Shown piece by piece: positions 17,337 to 27,016 of a stretch of DNA of 64,000 nucleotides. Made by a program: the position numbers and the translations under genes. Origin of the DNA: a bacterium UBA4637 (GTDB taxonomy: Bacteria > Bacteroidota > Bacteroidia > Bacteroidales > Bacteroidaceae). The number at the start of each line of letters is the position of its first letter. The first letter of the stretch is position 1. Under the pieces are notes generated by a model. That model was not told the DNA's origin. It saw only the letters and a list, made by a program, of their open reading frames with translations, and did no database searches. Location: assembly GCA_002405875.1 (NCBI GenBank), contig DHMR01000036.1, positions 33,683 to 97,682 of the forward strand. The letters are read 5' to 3'.

Positions 17337-18200
17337 ATGAAGAAATCAGTTCTGATCACAGCTTGTGTTGCGCTGCTCATGACGAGTTGCGCCAACCAGT
17401 TCAACCAGGTGTATAAGTCACCTGATAACAACTTGAAATATGAATATGCCAAGCAATGTTATGCTGCTGGCAAGTATTCTCGTGCCGCTACTTTGCTGAA
17501 CGATTTGATTACCATCAAGAAAGGTAGCACGGAAGCGGAGGAAAGCCTTTACATGCTTGCCATGAGCGAGTTTAACATGAAGGATTACGAGACGGCGGCA
17601 GAATATTTTAAGAAATACTGTTCCAGTTATCCGAAAGGTATGTATGCTGAGAACGCCAAGTACTTCGTGGGCGAAAGCCTTTATATGAATGCTCCTGAGC
17701 CTCGTCTGGACCAGAGTACCACGCTGACAGCCATCAGTGCTTTTCAGGAGTTCTTGGACCTCTATCCAGATGCGCACTTGAAGAAGCAGGCTACGAACCG
17801 ACTCTTCCAGTTGCAAGATCTCTTGGTGGAGAAGGAGTACAAGAGTGCCAAGCTCTACTATGACTTGGGTACCTACTTCGGCAACTGTCTCGGCGAAGGT
17901 AATAATTATCAGGCTTGTATCATCACCGCTCAAAATGCCCTCAAGGATTATCCTTACAGCAATAAGCGCGAGGAGTTTGCCACGCTGATTATGAAGGGCA
18001 AGTTCGAGTTGGCCAAGATGAGCGTGGAGGAGAAACAGTTGGAACGTTACCAAGACGCTGAGGATGAGTGCTATGGCTTCATCAATGAATACCCAGACTC
18101 CAAAGAGCGTGCTACGGCAGAGAAGATGATTGCCAAGTGCAAGGAGTTCGAAAAGGCTCATCCGGAGGATGCCTTGGATAAACTCGGCAACAACAAATAA
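17337..18200 (+). CDS. bamD: Outer membrane assembly lipoprotein BamD
   Basis: BamD is the essential TPR lipoprotein of the BAM complex that inserts beta-barrels into the outer membrane. From the ATG at 17337 the protein is 287 residues. It has a signal peptide and lipobox ending in Cys18 (LLMTSCAN), then TPR-like helical pairs (YEYAKQCYAAGKYSRAATLL, LAMSEFNMKDYETAAEYF). A GTG three codons upstream is in frame but would lengthen the signal peptide for no reason. The gene is followed by the RNA polymerase omega gene. Confidence 0.92.
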   Translation: MKKSVLITACVALLMTSCANQFNQVYKSPDNNLKYEYAKQCYAAGKYSRAATLLNDLITIKKGSTEAEESLYMLAMSEFNMKDYETAAEYFKKYCSSYPKGMYAENAKYFVGESLYMNAPEPRLDQSTTLTAISAFQEFLDLYPDAHLKKQATNRLFQLQDLLVEKEYKSAKLYYDLGTYFGNCLGEGNNYQACIITAQNALKDYPYSNKREEFATLIMKGKFELAKMSVEEKQLERYQDAEDECYGFINEYPDSKERATAEKMIAKCKEFEKAHPEDALDKLGNNK

Positions 18201-18263
18201 TGCTAATTTTGCATGTACTCAAAACAATTTTGCATATATAGAACATTAAAATAAAGTTTAATT

Positions 18264-18617
18264 ATGGATTACAAGAAGTCAAAAGCACCAACCAACACGG
18301 TCACACGCAACATCATGGATCTTTGTGACGAGACTGGTAACATCTACGAGAGCGTAGCAATTATCGCTAAGAGAGCTAATCAGATTTCACTCGAAATCAA
18401 ACAAGACTTGAGCAAGAAACTTCAGGAGTTTGCTTCTTACAATGATTCTTTGGAAGAGGTTTTTGAGAATCGTGAGCAAATCGAGATTTCTCGCTATTAT
18501 GAGAAGTTGCCAAAACCAACTTTGTTGGCAACGGAGGAATTCGTCGAGAACAATATCTACTGGCGCGATCCTTCTAAGGAGCAAGCACCTGTACAGAAAG
18601 ATCAAGATAATTTCTAA
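18264..18617 (+). CDS. rpoZ: RNA polymerase omega subunit, Bacteroidetes type
   Basis: The 117-residue protein matches the Rpb6/omega-like family of Bacteroidetes. A core around NIYESVAIIAKRANQIS resembles the omega motif for clamping beta-prime, and an aromatic C-terminal part follows. It is diverged from proteobacterial omega. The position directly after bamD and before a DUF4293 gene is the expected conserved order in Bacteroidales. Omega promotes beta-prime folding and assembly. Confidence 0.85.
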   Translation: MDYKKSKAPTNTVTRNIMDLCDETGNIYESVAIIAKRANQISLEIKQDLSKKLQEFASYNDSLEEVFENREQIEISRYYEKLPKPTLLATEEFVENNIYWRDPSKEQAPVQKDQDNF

Positions 18618-18667
18618 AGGAAATCCATTCTCTCCTGTCAAGGAGGGAAGAATCTAAAATATAGAAT

Positions 18668-19138
18668 ATGATACAGCGCAAACAAACTCTGTTTCTGCTT
18701 GCTGCTGTCATAGCGTACGCCATTTGTCTCTTCCTGCCTATTGCCAGCATCGAGCCGCAAGGGATGGGAATGGGCGTTACTGTGCACAACTTGGGCATCG
18801 TGAATGGGGACAACGGAATCCAGTTAGACTCCACTTGCATCCCTTTGTTTTTGCTGTGCTCCGTATCTGCTGTGATAGCGCTGGTTACGATCTTTATGTA
18901 TAAGAATCGTAAGTTGCAGATCAACTTGTGTAACATTTGCTTGCTTTTCTCTGTATTGTGGTATATCGATTACCTGCTGATGTTCTTCGGAATCATCGGC
19001 TTGGAAAATGCGGAGGGAAAAGCCCAAGTTAACTTTGGCGCTTGCTTGCCATTGGTGTCCATCATTTTGGTGGCGTTGGCACGCAAAGGAGTGAGTGATG
19101 ACGAGAAATTGGTGCGAGCAGCCGATAGAATACGTTAA
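18668..19138 (+). CDS. DUF4293 membrane protein
   Basis: This 156-residue protein starts MIQRKQTLFLL, the typical opening of the DUF4293 family, and has four predicted membrane helices. Its function is unknown. It follows the omega gene with a 50-nt gap and is probably on the bamD transcript. Confidence 0.85.
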   Translation: MIQRKQTLFLLAAVIAYAICLFLPIASIEPQGMGMGVTVHNLGIVNGDNGIQLDSTCIPLFLLCSVSAVIALVTIFMYKNRKLQINLCNICLLFSVLWYIDYLLMFFGIIGLENAEGKAQVNFGACLPLVSIILVALARKGVSDDEKLVRAADRIR

Positions 19139-19162
19139 AAAATACAGAAAAAACGGCAAAAA

Positions 19163-19194
19163 TTTGTGAGAACCAAATAAAAGTCGTAATTTTG
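19163..19194 (+). promoter_or_regulatory. Promoter of rpsP
   Basis: TTTG (19163-19166), 20 nt, then TAATTTTG (19187-19194). It is located between the DUF4293 gene and rpsP, leaving a leader of about 55 nt. That leader holds no clear hairpin. Confidence 0.65.
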
Positions 19195-19255
19195 CAGCCG
19201 CTGTCACGAGATGGCAGCATAAATTCAAACCTCAATAAAAATTAAAGATTAAAAA

Positions 19256-19795
19256 ATGGCAACAAAAATCAGATTGCAGCGCGGCGGTCGTAAGAGCTAT
19301 GCTTTCTATAGCATCGTAATCGCTGACGTTAGAGCACCACGTGATGGTAAATTTACTGAGAAGATTGGTACATTCAACCCTAACACCAATCCTGCTACTG
19401 TAGATTTGAATTTCGAGCGTGCACTTTACTGGGTAGAGACTGGTGCACAGCCTACAGACACAGTTCGTAACATCCTCAAGGGCGAGGGCGTTTACTTGAT
19501 GAAGCACCTCAAGGGTGGCGTTAAGAAGGGCGCATTCGACGAGGCTGAGGCTCAGAAGCGTTTCGACGCTTGGAAGTCTGCTAAGGACGGTAAGAACGTA
19601 GCTGTTCGTGAAAACGAGGCTAAGGCTAAGAAAGAGGCTGTAGCTAAGGAGCTCGAAGCTGAGAAGAAGATCAATGAGGCAATTGCTAAGAAGGTAGCTG
19701 ACAAGAAGGCTGCTGCAGCTGCTGCTCAGGCAGAGGCTGAAGCTGCTAAGGCTGCTGAGGAAACTCCTGCAGAGGAGGCTCCAGCTGAGGCTTAA
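19256..19795 (+). CDS. rpsP: 30S ribosomal protein S16 with an Ala/Glu/Lys-rich extension
   Basis: Residues 1 to about 85 are a standard S16 ([14 protein letters not shown], then [19 protein letters not shown]). The remaining ~95 residues form a charged, Ala-rich, probably helical tail. Bacterial S16 is often only 80-100 residues; the long tail is a Bacteroidetes feature. S16 is needed for 30S assembly. The neighbouring genes usual in other phyla (rimM, trmD, rplS) are absent. Confidence 0.95.
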   Translation: MATKIRLQRGGRKSYAFYSIVIADVRAPRDGKFTEKIGTFNPNTNPATVDLNFERALYWVETGAQPTDTVRNILKGEGVYLMKHLKGGVKKGAFDEAEAQKRFDAWKSAKDGKNVAVRENEAKAKKEAVAKELEAEKKINEAIAKKVADKKAAAAAAQAEAEAAKAAEETPAEEAPAEA

Positions 19796-19819
19796 TCTTC
19801 TTTCGAAGATAGAAATTTT

Positions 19820-19858
19820 AAAGGTCGGATTTCCATTGGGGAGTCCGACCTTTATGTT
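19820..19858 (+). terminator. Terminator of rpsP
   Basis: A 10-bp perfect stem (19820-19829 with 19844-19853) is followed by a T-rich stretch 25 nt past the rpsP stop. Confidence 0.8.
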
Positions 19859-19967
19859 TTCGCTTGCGACCTCTGCCTTTTTGTGTTTCCTTTGCTTCGT
19901 TTCTTTTATTCTTGCTTGTCATTAAATTTTACTTATCCTCGTGCAGTCTCTCGGGATGTATTTTCCC

Positions 19968-20030
19968 TTTCCTCGTGAGGAAAAAATGTAAACCTCCCGT
20001 AGTTTGAATTTTTTCCTCCCGAGGAAAAAA
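19968..20030. repeat. Pair of related palindromes
   Basis: The first palindrome is a 7-bp stem with a 2-nt centre (19968-19983). The second is a 10-bp stem with a 2-nt centre (20009-20030), and the two share the core TTTCCTC/GAGGAAA. They could be a dispersed intergenic repeat or a pair of protein-binding sites. Confidence 0.6.
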
Positions 20031-20154
20031 TAAAAGTGGGTGCACCTTTCCTGTTTTCTGTCCTTGACTCTACTTGGGATGTCGGAGAGAAATGTAAAAA
20101 ATATTGATTTTGCTTCCTGGGTTATTCGAGTACGAATATAGATTCTTTTGGCTT

Positions 20155-20187
20155 GATGTAATAATAGATGTAATAATAGATGTAATA
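20155..20187 (+). repeat. 12-bp tandem repeat upstream of the flippase
   Basis: Two complete copies of GATGTAATAATA (20155-20166 and 20167-20178) are followed by a partial third copy (20179-20187). The array ends 26 nt before the first of the two preferred ATG codons. Confidence 0.9.
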
Positions 20188-20213
20188 TTTGAATGCATCC
20201 TGCGTTATTATTT

Positions 20214-21698
20214 ATGATGGAGAAAATAGAAAAAGACGATAGTTATTCACATATACTGAAATACACTGGCATTTTCGGCGGTGTACAGGGACTTAATATC
20301 TTGATCGGAATCGTACGCAACAAGTTTGCCGCCGTTCTTTTGGGTCCAGGAGGATTAGGGCTTGTTTCTCTTTTTAATTCCACCATCAACATGGTGGTGT
20401 CTGCTTCGAGTTTCGGCGTTCCCACAAGTGGAGTTCAGGAAATCTCTGACAAGTTTGGCTCTTTGCCTGCCGAGTTGAATGACTCTATCAAGTTGATTCG
20501 ATCTTGGAGTTTGGTTACTGCTATTTTGGGCATGTTGTTGTGCGTTGTTTTCAGTCCGCTGCTTAACTCTTGTACCTTTACCTGGGGTAACCATACACTT
20601 CATTTTGTGATGCTTTCTCCAGTTGTGGCGATGTCTATCATCGGTGGTGGTGAACTTGCCATATTGAAGGCAACTCGACAGCTTAAGTCTTTGGCATTCG
20701 TATCGTTGTTGACAATCGTTTCATCTCTTTTCGTTTCTGTTCCTGTTTATTACTTCTGGGGAGAATCTGGTATCATAGCAGTACTGTTGATGCAGGTGTT
20801 CGTTCAAATGGTTTGCGCAATCTATTATTCCACAAGGTTCTATCCCTTTCATGTTTCGTTTAGTCCTACCTATTTGAAAAGTGGCATCCATGTGATTCGA
20901 CTTGGCATAGCCTTTGTATTCTCAGGATTGATCAATTCAGGTTCGGAGTTTTTGATTCGCACCTATTTGAATAACGTGAGCTGTCTAGATGAGGTAGGAT
21001 TATTCAATGCAGGAACTACTTTGGCGGTTGTCTATGCAGGGCTTGTCTTTTCAGCTATGGAAGCAGACTATTTCCCACGCTTATCTTCCATCAAGGGAGA
21101 TGTAGGCGAGCAAAACAGCTGCGTTAACAAACAAGTGGAGATCAATGTTCTCTTGATTACTCCGTTTCTGATACTCATGATTTTTATTTTGCCCATTTTG
21201 ATACCTTTGTTGTATGATTCGAAATTCAACGGAATGCTCCAGATGGCTCAGTTCGCTATGGTAAGTATGTTGTTTCGTGCCATCTACCTCCCCATCGAAT
21301 ACCTACCTTTGTCCAAGGGACAATCGGCGATTTTCTTTTTCCAAGAAACATTTGCCGTCGTCTTGTTGATTACTTTCGAAATTGGGGGATATACGCTCTT
21401 GGGACTTACTGGTATTGGCATAGCCATAGCTTTGGCGTATTTGATCGAAACCCTTGCAGTGTTTGGCTATAGCAGACTGGTTTATTCCTATCAGATGTCT
21501 CTGCAGACAATATCGTTCGTTTTGATTCAAATATTTTTTGTCTTTGTTTCACTGGCGCTGGCCTTGTCTAGAATTCATGGATTCGCTTATTGGGGAGTGG
21601 CATTTTTATGTACTATTACGAATACTGCCATAACAATATACATTGTCAAAAGAAAAACCGATGTCTTTGACAAGATGAGAAAGAAGTTGAAAAGATGA
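20214..21698 (+). CDS. Oligosaccharide flippase (Wzx/WzxE-like, PST family)
   Basis: The protein has about 494 residues from the ATG at 20214 (a second ATG follows immediately; an upstream ATG at 20193 would add seven hydrophobic residues). There are about 12-14 membrane helices. The opening segment KYTGIFGGVQGLNILIG..NKFAAVLLGPGGLGLVSLF resembles WzxE/O-antigen translocases, which move lipid-linked sugar units to the periplasmic face for polysaccharide or O-antigen assembly. No glycosyltransferase or polymerase genes are beside it, so it is not in a typical polysaccharide locus. Confidence 0.8.
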   Translation: MMEKIEKDDSYSHILKYTGIFGGVQGLNILIGIVRNKFAAVLLGPGGLGLVSLFNSTINMVVSASSFGVPTSGVQEISDKFGSLPAELNDSIKLIRSWSLVTAILGMLLCVVFSPLLNSCTFTWGNHTLHFVMLSPVVAMSIIGGGELAILKATRQLKSLAFVSLLTIVSSLFVSVPVYYFWGESGIIAVLLMQVFVQMVCAIYYSTRFYPFHVSFSPTYLKSGIHVIRLGIAFVFSGLINSGSEFLIRTYLNNVSCLDEVGLFNAGTTLAVVYAGLVFSAMEADYFPRLSSIKGDVGEQNSCVNKQVEINVLLITPFLILMIFILPILIPLLYDSKFNGMLQMAQFAMVSMLFRAIYLPIEYLPLSKGQSAIFFFQETFAVVLLITFEIGGYTLLGLTGIGIAIALAYLIETLAVFGYSRLVYSYQMSLQTISFVLIQIFFVFVSLALALSRIHGFAYWGVAFLCTITNTAITIYIVKRKTDVFDKMRKKLKR

Positions 21699-21811
21699 AG
21701 AATGCGATTTTTGCAAAGTCAAGTTGCCAAAAACGCTAGGAATTTATCTCCAGTTGTTACTTTTCCGTTAAACGGATATAAAAAATCGTTCACTTTGTCG
21801 TTAATTTAAGA

Positions 21812-21854
21812 ATAATTGTTATCTTTGCGTTCGAAATGTAAAGATAACAATTAT
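21812..21854 (+). promoter_or_regulatory. nhaD promoter inside a 43-nt hairpin-forming inverted repeat
   Basis: Two perfect 15-nt arms (21812-21826 and 21840-21854) are separated by 13 nt. Five of the inner positions can also pair, including two G-U pairs. The left arm contains the -7 element TATCTTTG (21820-21827), and the right arm runs into the nhaD start codon at 21853. Confidence 0.75.
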
Positions 21855-23292
21855 GACACTAGTCATTGCAACCATATTACTGATGGGATATCTCCTCATC
21901 GCGACGGAGAATATCACCAAGGTGAACCGTGCTGCCGTAGCGATTTTTGCTGGAACGGTGGGATGGGTTCTCTATATCTGTTATGGTATGGACTTCGTGA
22001 CTAGCCAGCACGCTTACGAGTTCTCTCATTTCCTTCATCCTGATGGCCTCAGTGAGATTCCAGCCAACAGCGTTACGGTCAAAAATTTTATCGCCCGTAA
22101 CATTTTCTTGCCTTATGTGGGCAGGGCTGCGGAAATCGTTCTCTTTCTTTTGGCGACCATGACGATTGTGGAAATATTGAACAATAATGGTTGCTTCGAC
22201 TTTATCCGTCAACTTCTTCGTACCCGTAAGAGCAAGAAAATGATTTGGACCTTGTCCATCGTCACCTTCTTGATTTCCATTAATCTCGATAACTTGACTA
22301 CCACTGTCATGATGCTCACCATCATGCATGGTATCATACCGAGCCGTCGTCAAAGAATGCTTTATGGAGGTGCCATCCTCTTGGCTGCCAATTGTGGAGG
22401 AGCTTTGACGGTGATTGGCAATCCCGAGGGGCTTGTGCTGTGGAATAGCGGTCTTGTGACTGCCACTCGTTTCTCCATGGGGCTGCTGCTACCTTGTCTT
22501 GTGGCTTGGTTCATACCAACTTATTTGATTTCGAAAAGCCTTCCTGAGCGTGTCGAGACCGAATGGATAGGCATGCCTTATCGTGGGGACGATACTCGTC
22601 TCAATGTATGGCAGAGATTGGTCATGCTCTTTGTCGGCATTGGAGGTTTGTGGTTTATTCCAACCTTTCATACCATCACCAAGCTGAGTCCATTTTTGGG
22701 CGCGCTCTGTGTGTTGTCGGTCTTGTGGATTGTCAACGAGATTTTCAATCGAAAGCTGATGAATATGGACGCGATGGTGGAGCGCCGTACTCCTCGAGTG
22801 TTGCAATACGGTGTCATTCAGATGATTTTGTTCGTCATGGGTATCATGCTGGCTGTCGGCGTGGTCAAGGAGACGGGTGCCTTTCATGTGGTATCCGACT
22901 ATTTGTATGTGGATGATAACCGTCCATACTTGTGGGTGAATGGTGTCTTGGCAGGCGTCATTAGCACGGTATTGGACAATTTTGCGACAGCAATGAATTT
23001 CTTCTCCTTGCCAGACATTGGCAGTCCAGACGACCTGATGGCTGAGGCCTCTACGGCTTATAGTTGTAATGGCATATACTGGCAAGTGATAGCTTATTGT
23101 GTAATGGCAGGAGGCAATGTCTTGGGTATAGGTACCATCAGTGGTTTGGCTTTGATGAAGATGGAACACATGCACATGGGGTGGTTCTTCCGCAACATTG
23201 GATGGAAAGCCTTGTTGGGTGGCGTGATAGGTCTCGTCATCCTTTGGCTATCTCACAACCTTGTCTCGGGTGCCACTCATTTGCTGATTTAA
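21853..23292 (+). CDS. nhaD: NhaD-type Na+/H+ antiporter
   Basis: This 479-residue inner-membrane protein with about 12 helices belongs to the ArsB/NhaD ion transporter superfamily. Family features are ISINLDNLTTTVMMLTIMHGII and ANCGGALTVIGNPEGLVLW, with a matching second half (ISTVLDNFATAMNFF, GGNVLGIGTISGLALM). Exchange of Na+ (or Li+) for H+ is the expected activity. The gene is preceded by an unusual inverted repeat covering the promoter and start. Co-occurrence with ATP synthase and Rnf in the same 20 kb suggests a role in ion homeostasis (inference). Confidence 0.85.
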   Translation: MTLVIATILLMGYLLIATENITKVNRAAVAIFAGTVGWVLYICYGMDFVTSQHAYEFSHFLHPDGLSEIPANSVTVKNFIARNIFLPYVGRAAEIVLFLLATMTIVEILNNNGCFDFIRQLLRTRKSKKMIWTLSIVTFLISINLDNLTTTVMMLTIMHGIIPSRRQRMLYGGAILLAANCGGALTVIGNPEGLVLWNSGLVTATRFSMGLLLPCLVAWFIPTYLISKSLPERVETEWIGMPYRGDDTRLNVWQRLVMLFVGIGGLWFIPTFHTITKLSPFLGALCVLSVLWIVNEIFNRKLMNMDAMVERRTPRVLQYGVIQMILFVMGIMLAVGVVKETGAFHVVSDYLYVDDNRPYLWVNGVLAGVISTVLDNFATAMNFFSLPDIGSPDDLMAEASTAYSCNGIYWQVIAYCVMAGGNVLGIGTISGLALMKMEHMHMGWFFRNIGWKALLGGVIGLVILWLSHNLVSGATHLLI

Positions 23293-23429
23293 AAACATAC
23301 AAGTCGGAATCTTCCCAAAAAGAAAGATACCATGGGGAAGTTATATCCGCATATCTTTGATATTCTCATTATAACATATAAATCAAAAATAAACATAAAT
23401 AATAATCAAATCAATTAAGGTATATAGTT

Positions 23430-24407
23430 ATGGCAAAGATTAAAACTATAGGTATTTTGACTTCTGGAGGTGATGCTCCAGGTATGAATGCTGCTATTCG
23501 TGCGGTAACTCGTTCGGCCATTTACAATGGATTTAACGTCAAGGCCATCTATCGTGGTTATGACGGCTTGATCAATGATGAGATCAAGACTTTCACTACG
23601 GAGAATGTAAGTGGTATCATCGGTACGGGAGGTACCATCTTGAAAACTGCCCGCTCGAAGGAGTTTATGACAGCGGAAGGACGTCAGAAAGCATTTGAAA
23701 CGATTCAGAAGGAGGAAATCGACGCACTGATCGTCATCGGTGGTAATGGCTCTCTTACGGGTGCGATGAACTTCGCTCGTGAGTTTGACGTTTGCTGCAT
23801 CGGTCTTCCTGGTACGATTGATAATGACCTTTATGGTACAGATAATACGATAGGCTATGATACGACGATGAATACCATCGTGGAATGTGTGGACCGTATC
23901 CGTGATACTGCCCAGAGCCATGAACGTATCTTCTTTGTGGAGGTGATGGGGCGTGATGCCGGCTTCTTGGCGCAGAACAGTGCCATCGCAAGTGGTGCCG
24001 AGGCTGCCATCATACCGGAGGATTCAACCGATGTCGACCAGTTGGCTCAGTTCATGGAGCGTGGTATCCGAAAGTCTAAGAAGAGCTGCATCGTCATTGT
24101 GTCGGAAAGTCCTAAGTGTGGCGCTCTTTATTATGCAGACCGTGTACGCAAGGAGTTCCCTGAGTTTGACGTTCGTGTCTCTATCTTGGGACACTTGCAG
24201 CGTGGTGGCCGTCCTTCGGCACGTGACCGCATCTTGGCTTCTCGTACAGGATGTGGTGCTGTCGAGGCCATTATGCAGGGACAGCGCAACGTGATGATTG
24301 GCGTGCGCAACAATGAGGTCGTTTACGTGCCATTGTCTGAGGCTATCCGTTCAGACAAGCCTTTCGATCGCAAGCTCATCAAGGTGCTCGACGAACTCAG
24401 CATTTAG
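23430..24407 (+). CDS. pfkA: 6-phosphofructokinase (ATP type)
   Basis: The 325-residue protein has the PfkA signatures [29 protein letters not shown] (catalytic D131, with D133) and [14 protein letters not shown]. Gly at 107 and Gly at 128 mark it as ATP-dependent rather than PPi-dependent. The usual GGDGS is GGNGS here, so the Mg-ATP Asp (E. coli D103) is Asn106. Activity may be altered. It catalyses fructose-6-phosphate phosphorylation in glycolysis. A second, PPi-type phosphofructokinase lies at 55653. Confidence 0.9.
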   Translation: MAKIKTIGILTSGGDAPGMNAAIRAVTRSAIYNGFNVKAIYRGYDGLINDEIKTFTTENVSGIIGTGGTILKTARSKEFMTAEGRQKAFETIQKEEIDALIVIGGNGSLTGAMNFAREFDVCCIGLPGTIDNDLYGTDNTIGYDTTMNTIVECVDRIRDTAQSHERIFFVEVMGRDAGFLAQNSAIASGAEAAIIPEDSTDVDQLAQFMERGIRKSKKSCIVIVSESPKCGALYYADRVRKEFPEFDVRVSILGHLQRGGRPSARDRILASRTGCGAVEAIMQGQRNVMIGVRNNEVVYVPLSEAIRSDKPFDRKLIKVLDELSI

Positions 24408-26270
<1,863 letters not shown>

Positions 26271-26288
26271 TCTTTAACCTTTACTATT

Positions 26289-26528
26289 ATGTTAAAGCTT
26301 AAGATAGTCTCTCCCGAGAAGGTGGTGTTCCAAGGTGATGTGGACAGTGTGTTGGTTCCGGGAACCCTCGGCTCTTTCGAGATTCTCAAGGACCATGCTC
26401 CGATCATCTCCTCGCTCGAAGTGGGCAAGGTGGAGTACGCTACCCAGGAAGGAAAGCAAACGTTGGACATACAAGGTGGATTCGTGGAAGTGAAGAAAAA
26501 CGAAGTAAGCCTTTGCGTAGAAGTGTAA
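26289..26528 (+). CDS. atpC: ATP synthase F1 subunit epsilon, short form
   Basis: At 79 residues this is only the N-terminal beta-sandwich domain (VSPEKVVFQGDVDSV.VPGTLGSFEIL.DHAP). The C-terminal two-helix domain that inhibits ATP hydrolysis in other bacteria is absent. The short gap after atpD (18 nt) fits the F1 operon. Short epsilon is known for this phylum. Confidence 0.93.
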   Translation: MLKLKIVSPEKVVFQGDVDSVLVPGTLGSFEILKDHAPIISSLEVGKVEYATQEGKQTLDIQGGFVEVKKNEVSLCVEV

Positions 26529-26562
26529 TTCAATCCTGAATGTGATAAGTTCAAAATTGATC

Positions 26563-27012
26563 ATGGAAAAAAATGAAGTGATGCGCTTACAATACATCAA
26601 GCAAGTAGGCATCAAGTATAAGCAGATTTCGCTTTGGCTGACAGCAGGTTTGGCTCTTGCCATCCTCTTCGCTTGTCGAGTTTCTGCCCATTGTGACGAT
26701 ATCCTCCCGCAGGTGGTTAACCCGCTGGTGGTGAGCGCCCTATTCTCACTTGTTGCAAGTACTGCTTATGGGGAAGCGTGGACGGCATTGGCAAAGTCTT
26801 CGCCAGCTAATCTCGCCAAGTTCTATTTGGCGGCTTCCGCCTTGAAGATGATGTCTGCCGCCGTGGTGTTTCTCATCTACGTCGTGGTCTGCGACAAGCA
26901 GAACATCCTGGGATTTGCAGCCATCTTCGTTTTGTTCTATGTCGTGCTTCTCGTGTTTGACTGCATTTACTTTGCTCGGGTCGAGAAAAAGAATAATCTA
27001 ATTAATAAGTAA
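26563..27012 (+). CDS. AtpI-like membrane protein of the ATP synthase operon
   Basis: From the ATG at 26563 the protein is 149 residues with four predicted membrane helices and charged ends. Sequence similarity to AtpI is not obvious by eye, but the size, the topology and the location between atpC and atpB correspond to the AtpI-type assembly proteins that help insert the c-ring. A GTG seven codons upstream is in frame and less likely as the start. Confidence 0.6.
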   Translation: MEKNEVMRLQYIKQVGIKYKQISLWLTAGLALAILFACRVSAHCDDILPQVVNPLVVSALFSLVASTAYGEAWTALAKSSPANLAKFYLAASALKMMSAAVVFLIYVVVCDKQNILGFAAIFVLFYVVLLVFDCIYFARVEKKNNLINK

Positions 27013-27016
27013 GAAT

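Larger units (their letters stand above)
19859..20192. other. Gene-free region with palindromes and tandem repeats
   Basis: About 330 bp without a credible gene. It holds two related palindromes (19968-19983 and 20009-20030), both built on TTTCCTC/GAGGAAA, and a 12-bp tandem repeat (20155-20187) immediately before the flippase gene. I see no consensus TAnnTTTG promoter close to the flippase start. Confidence 0.6.
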
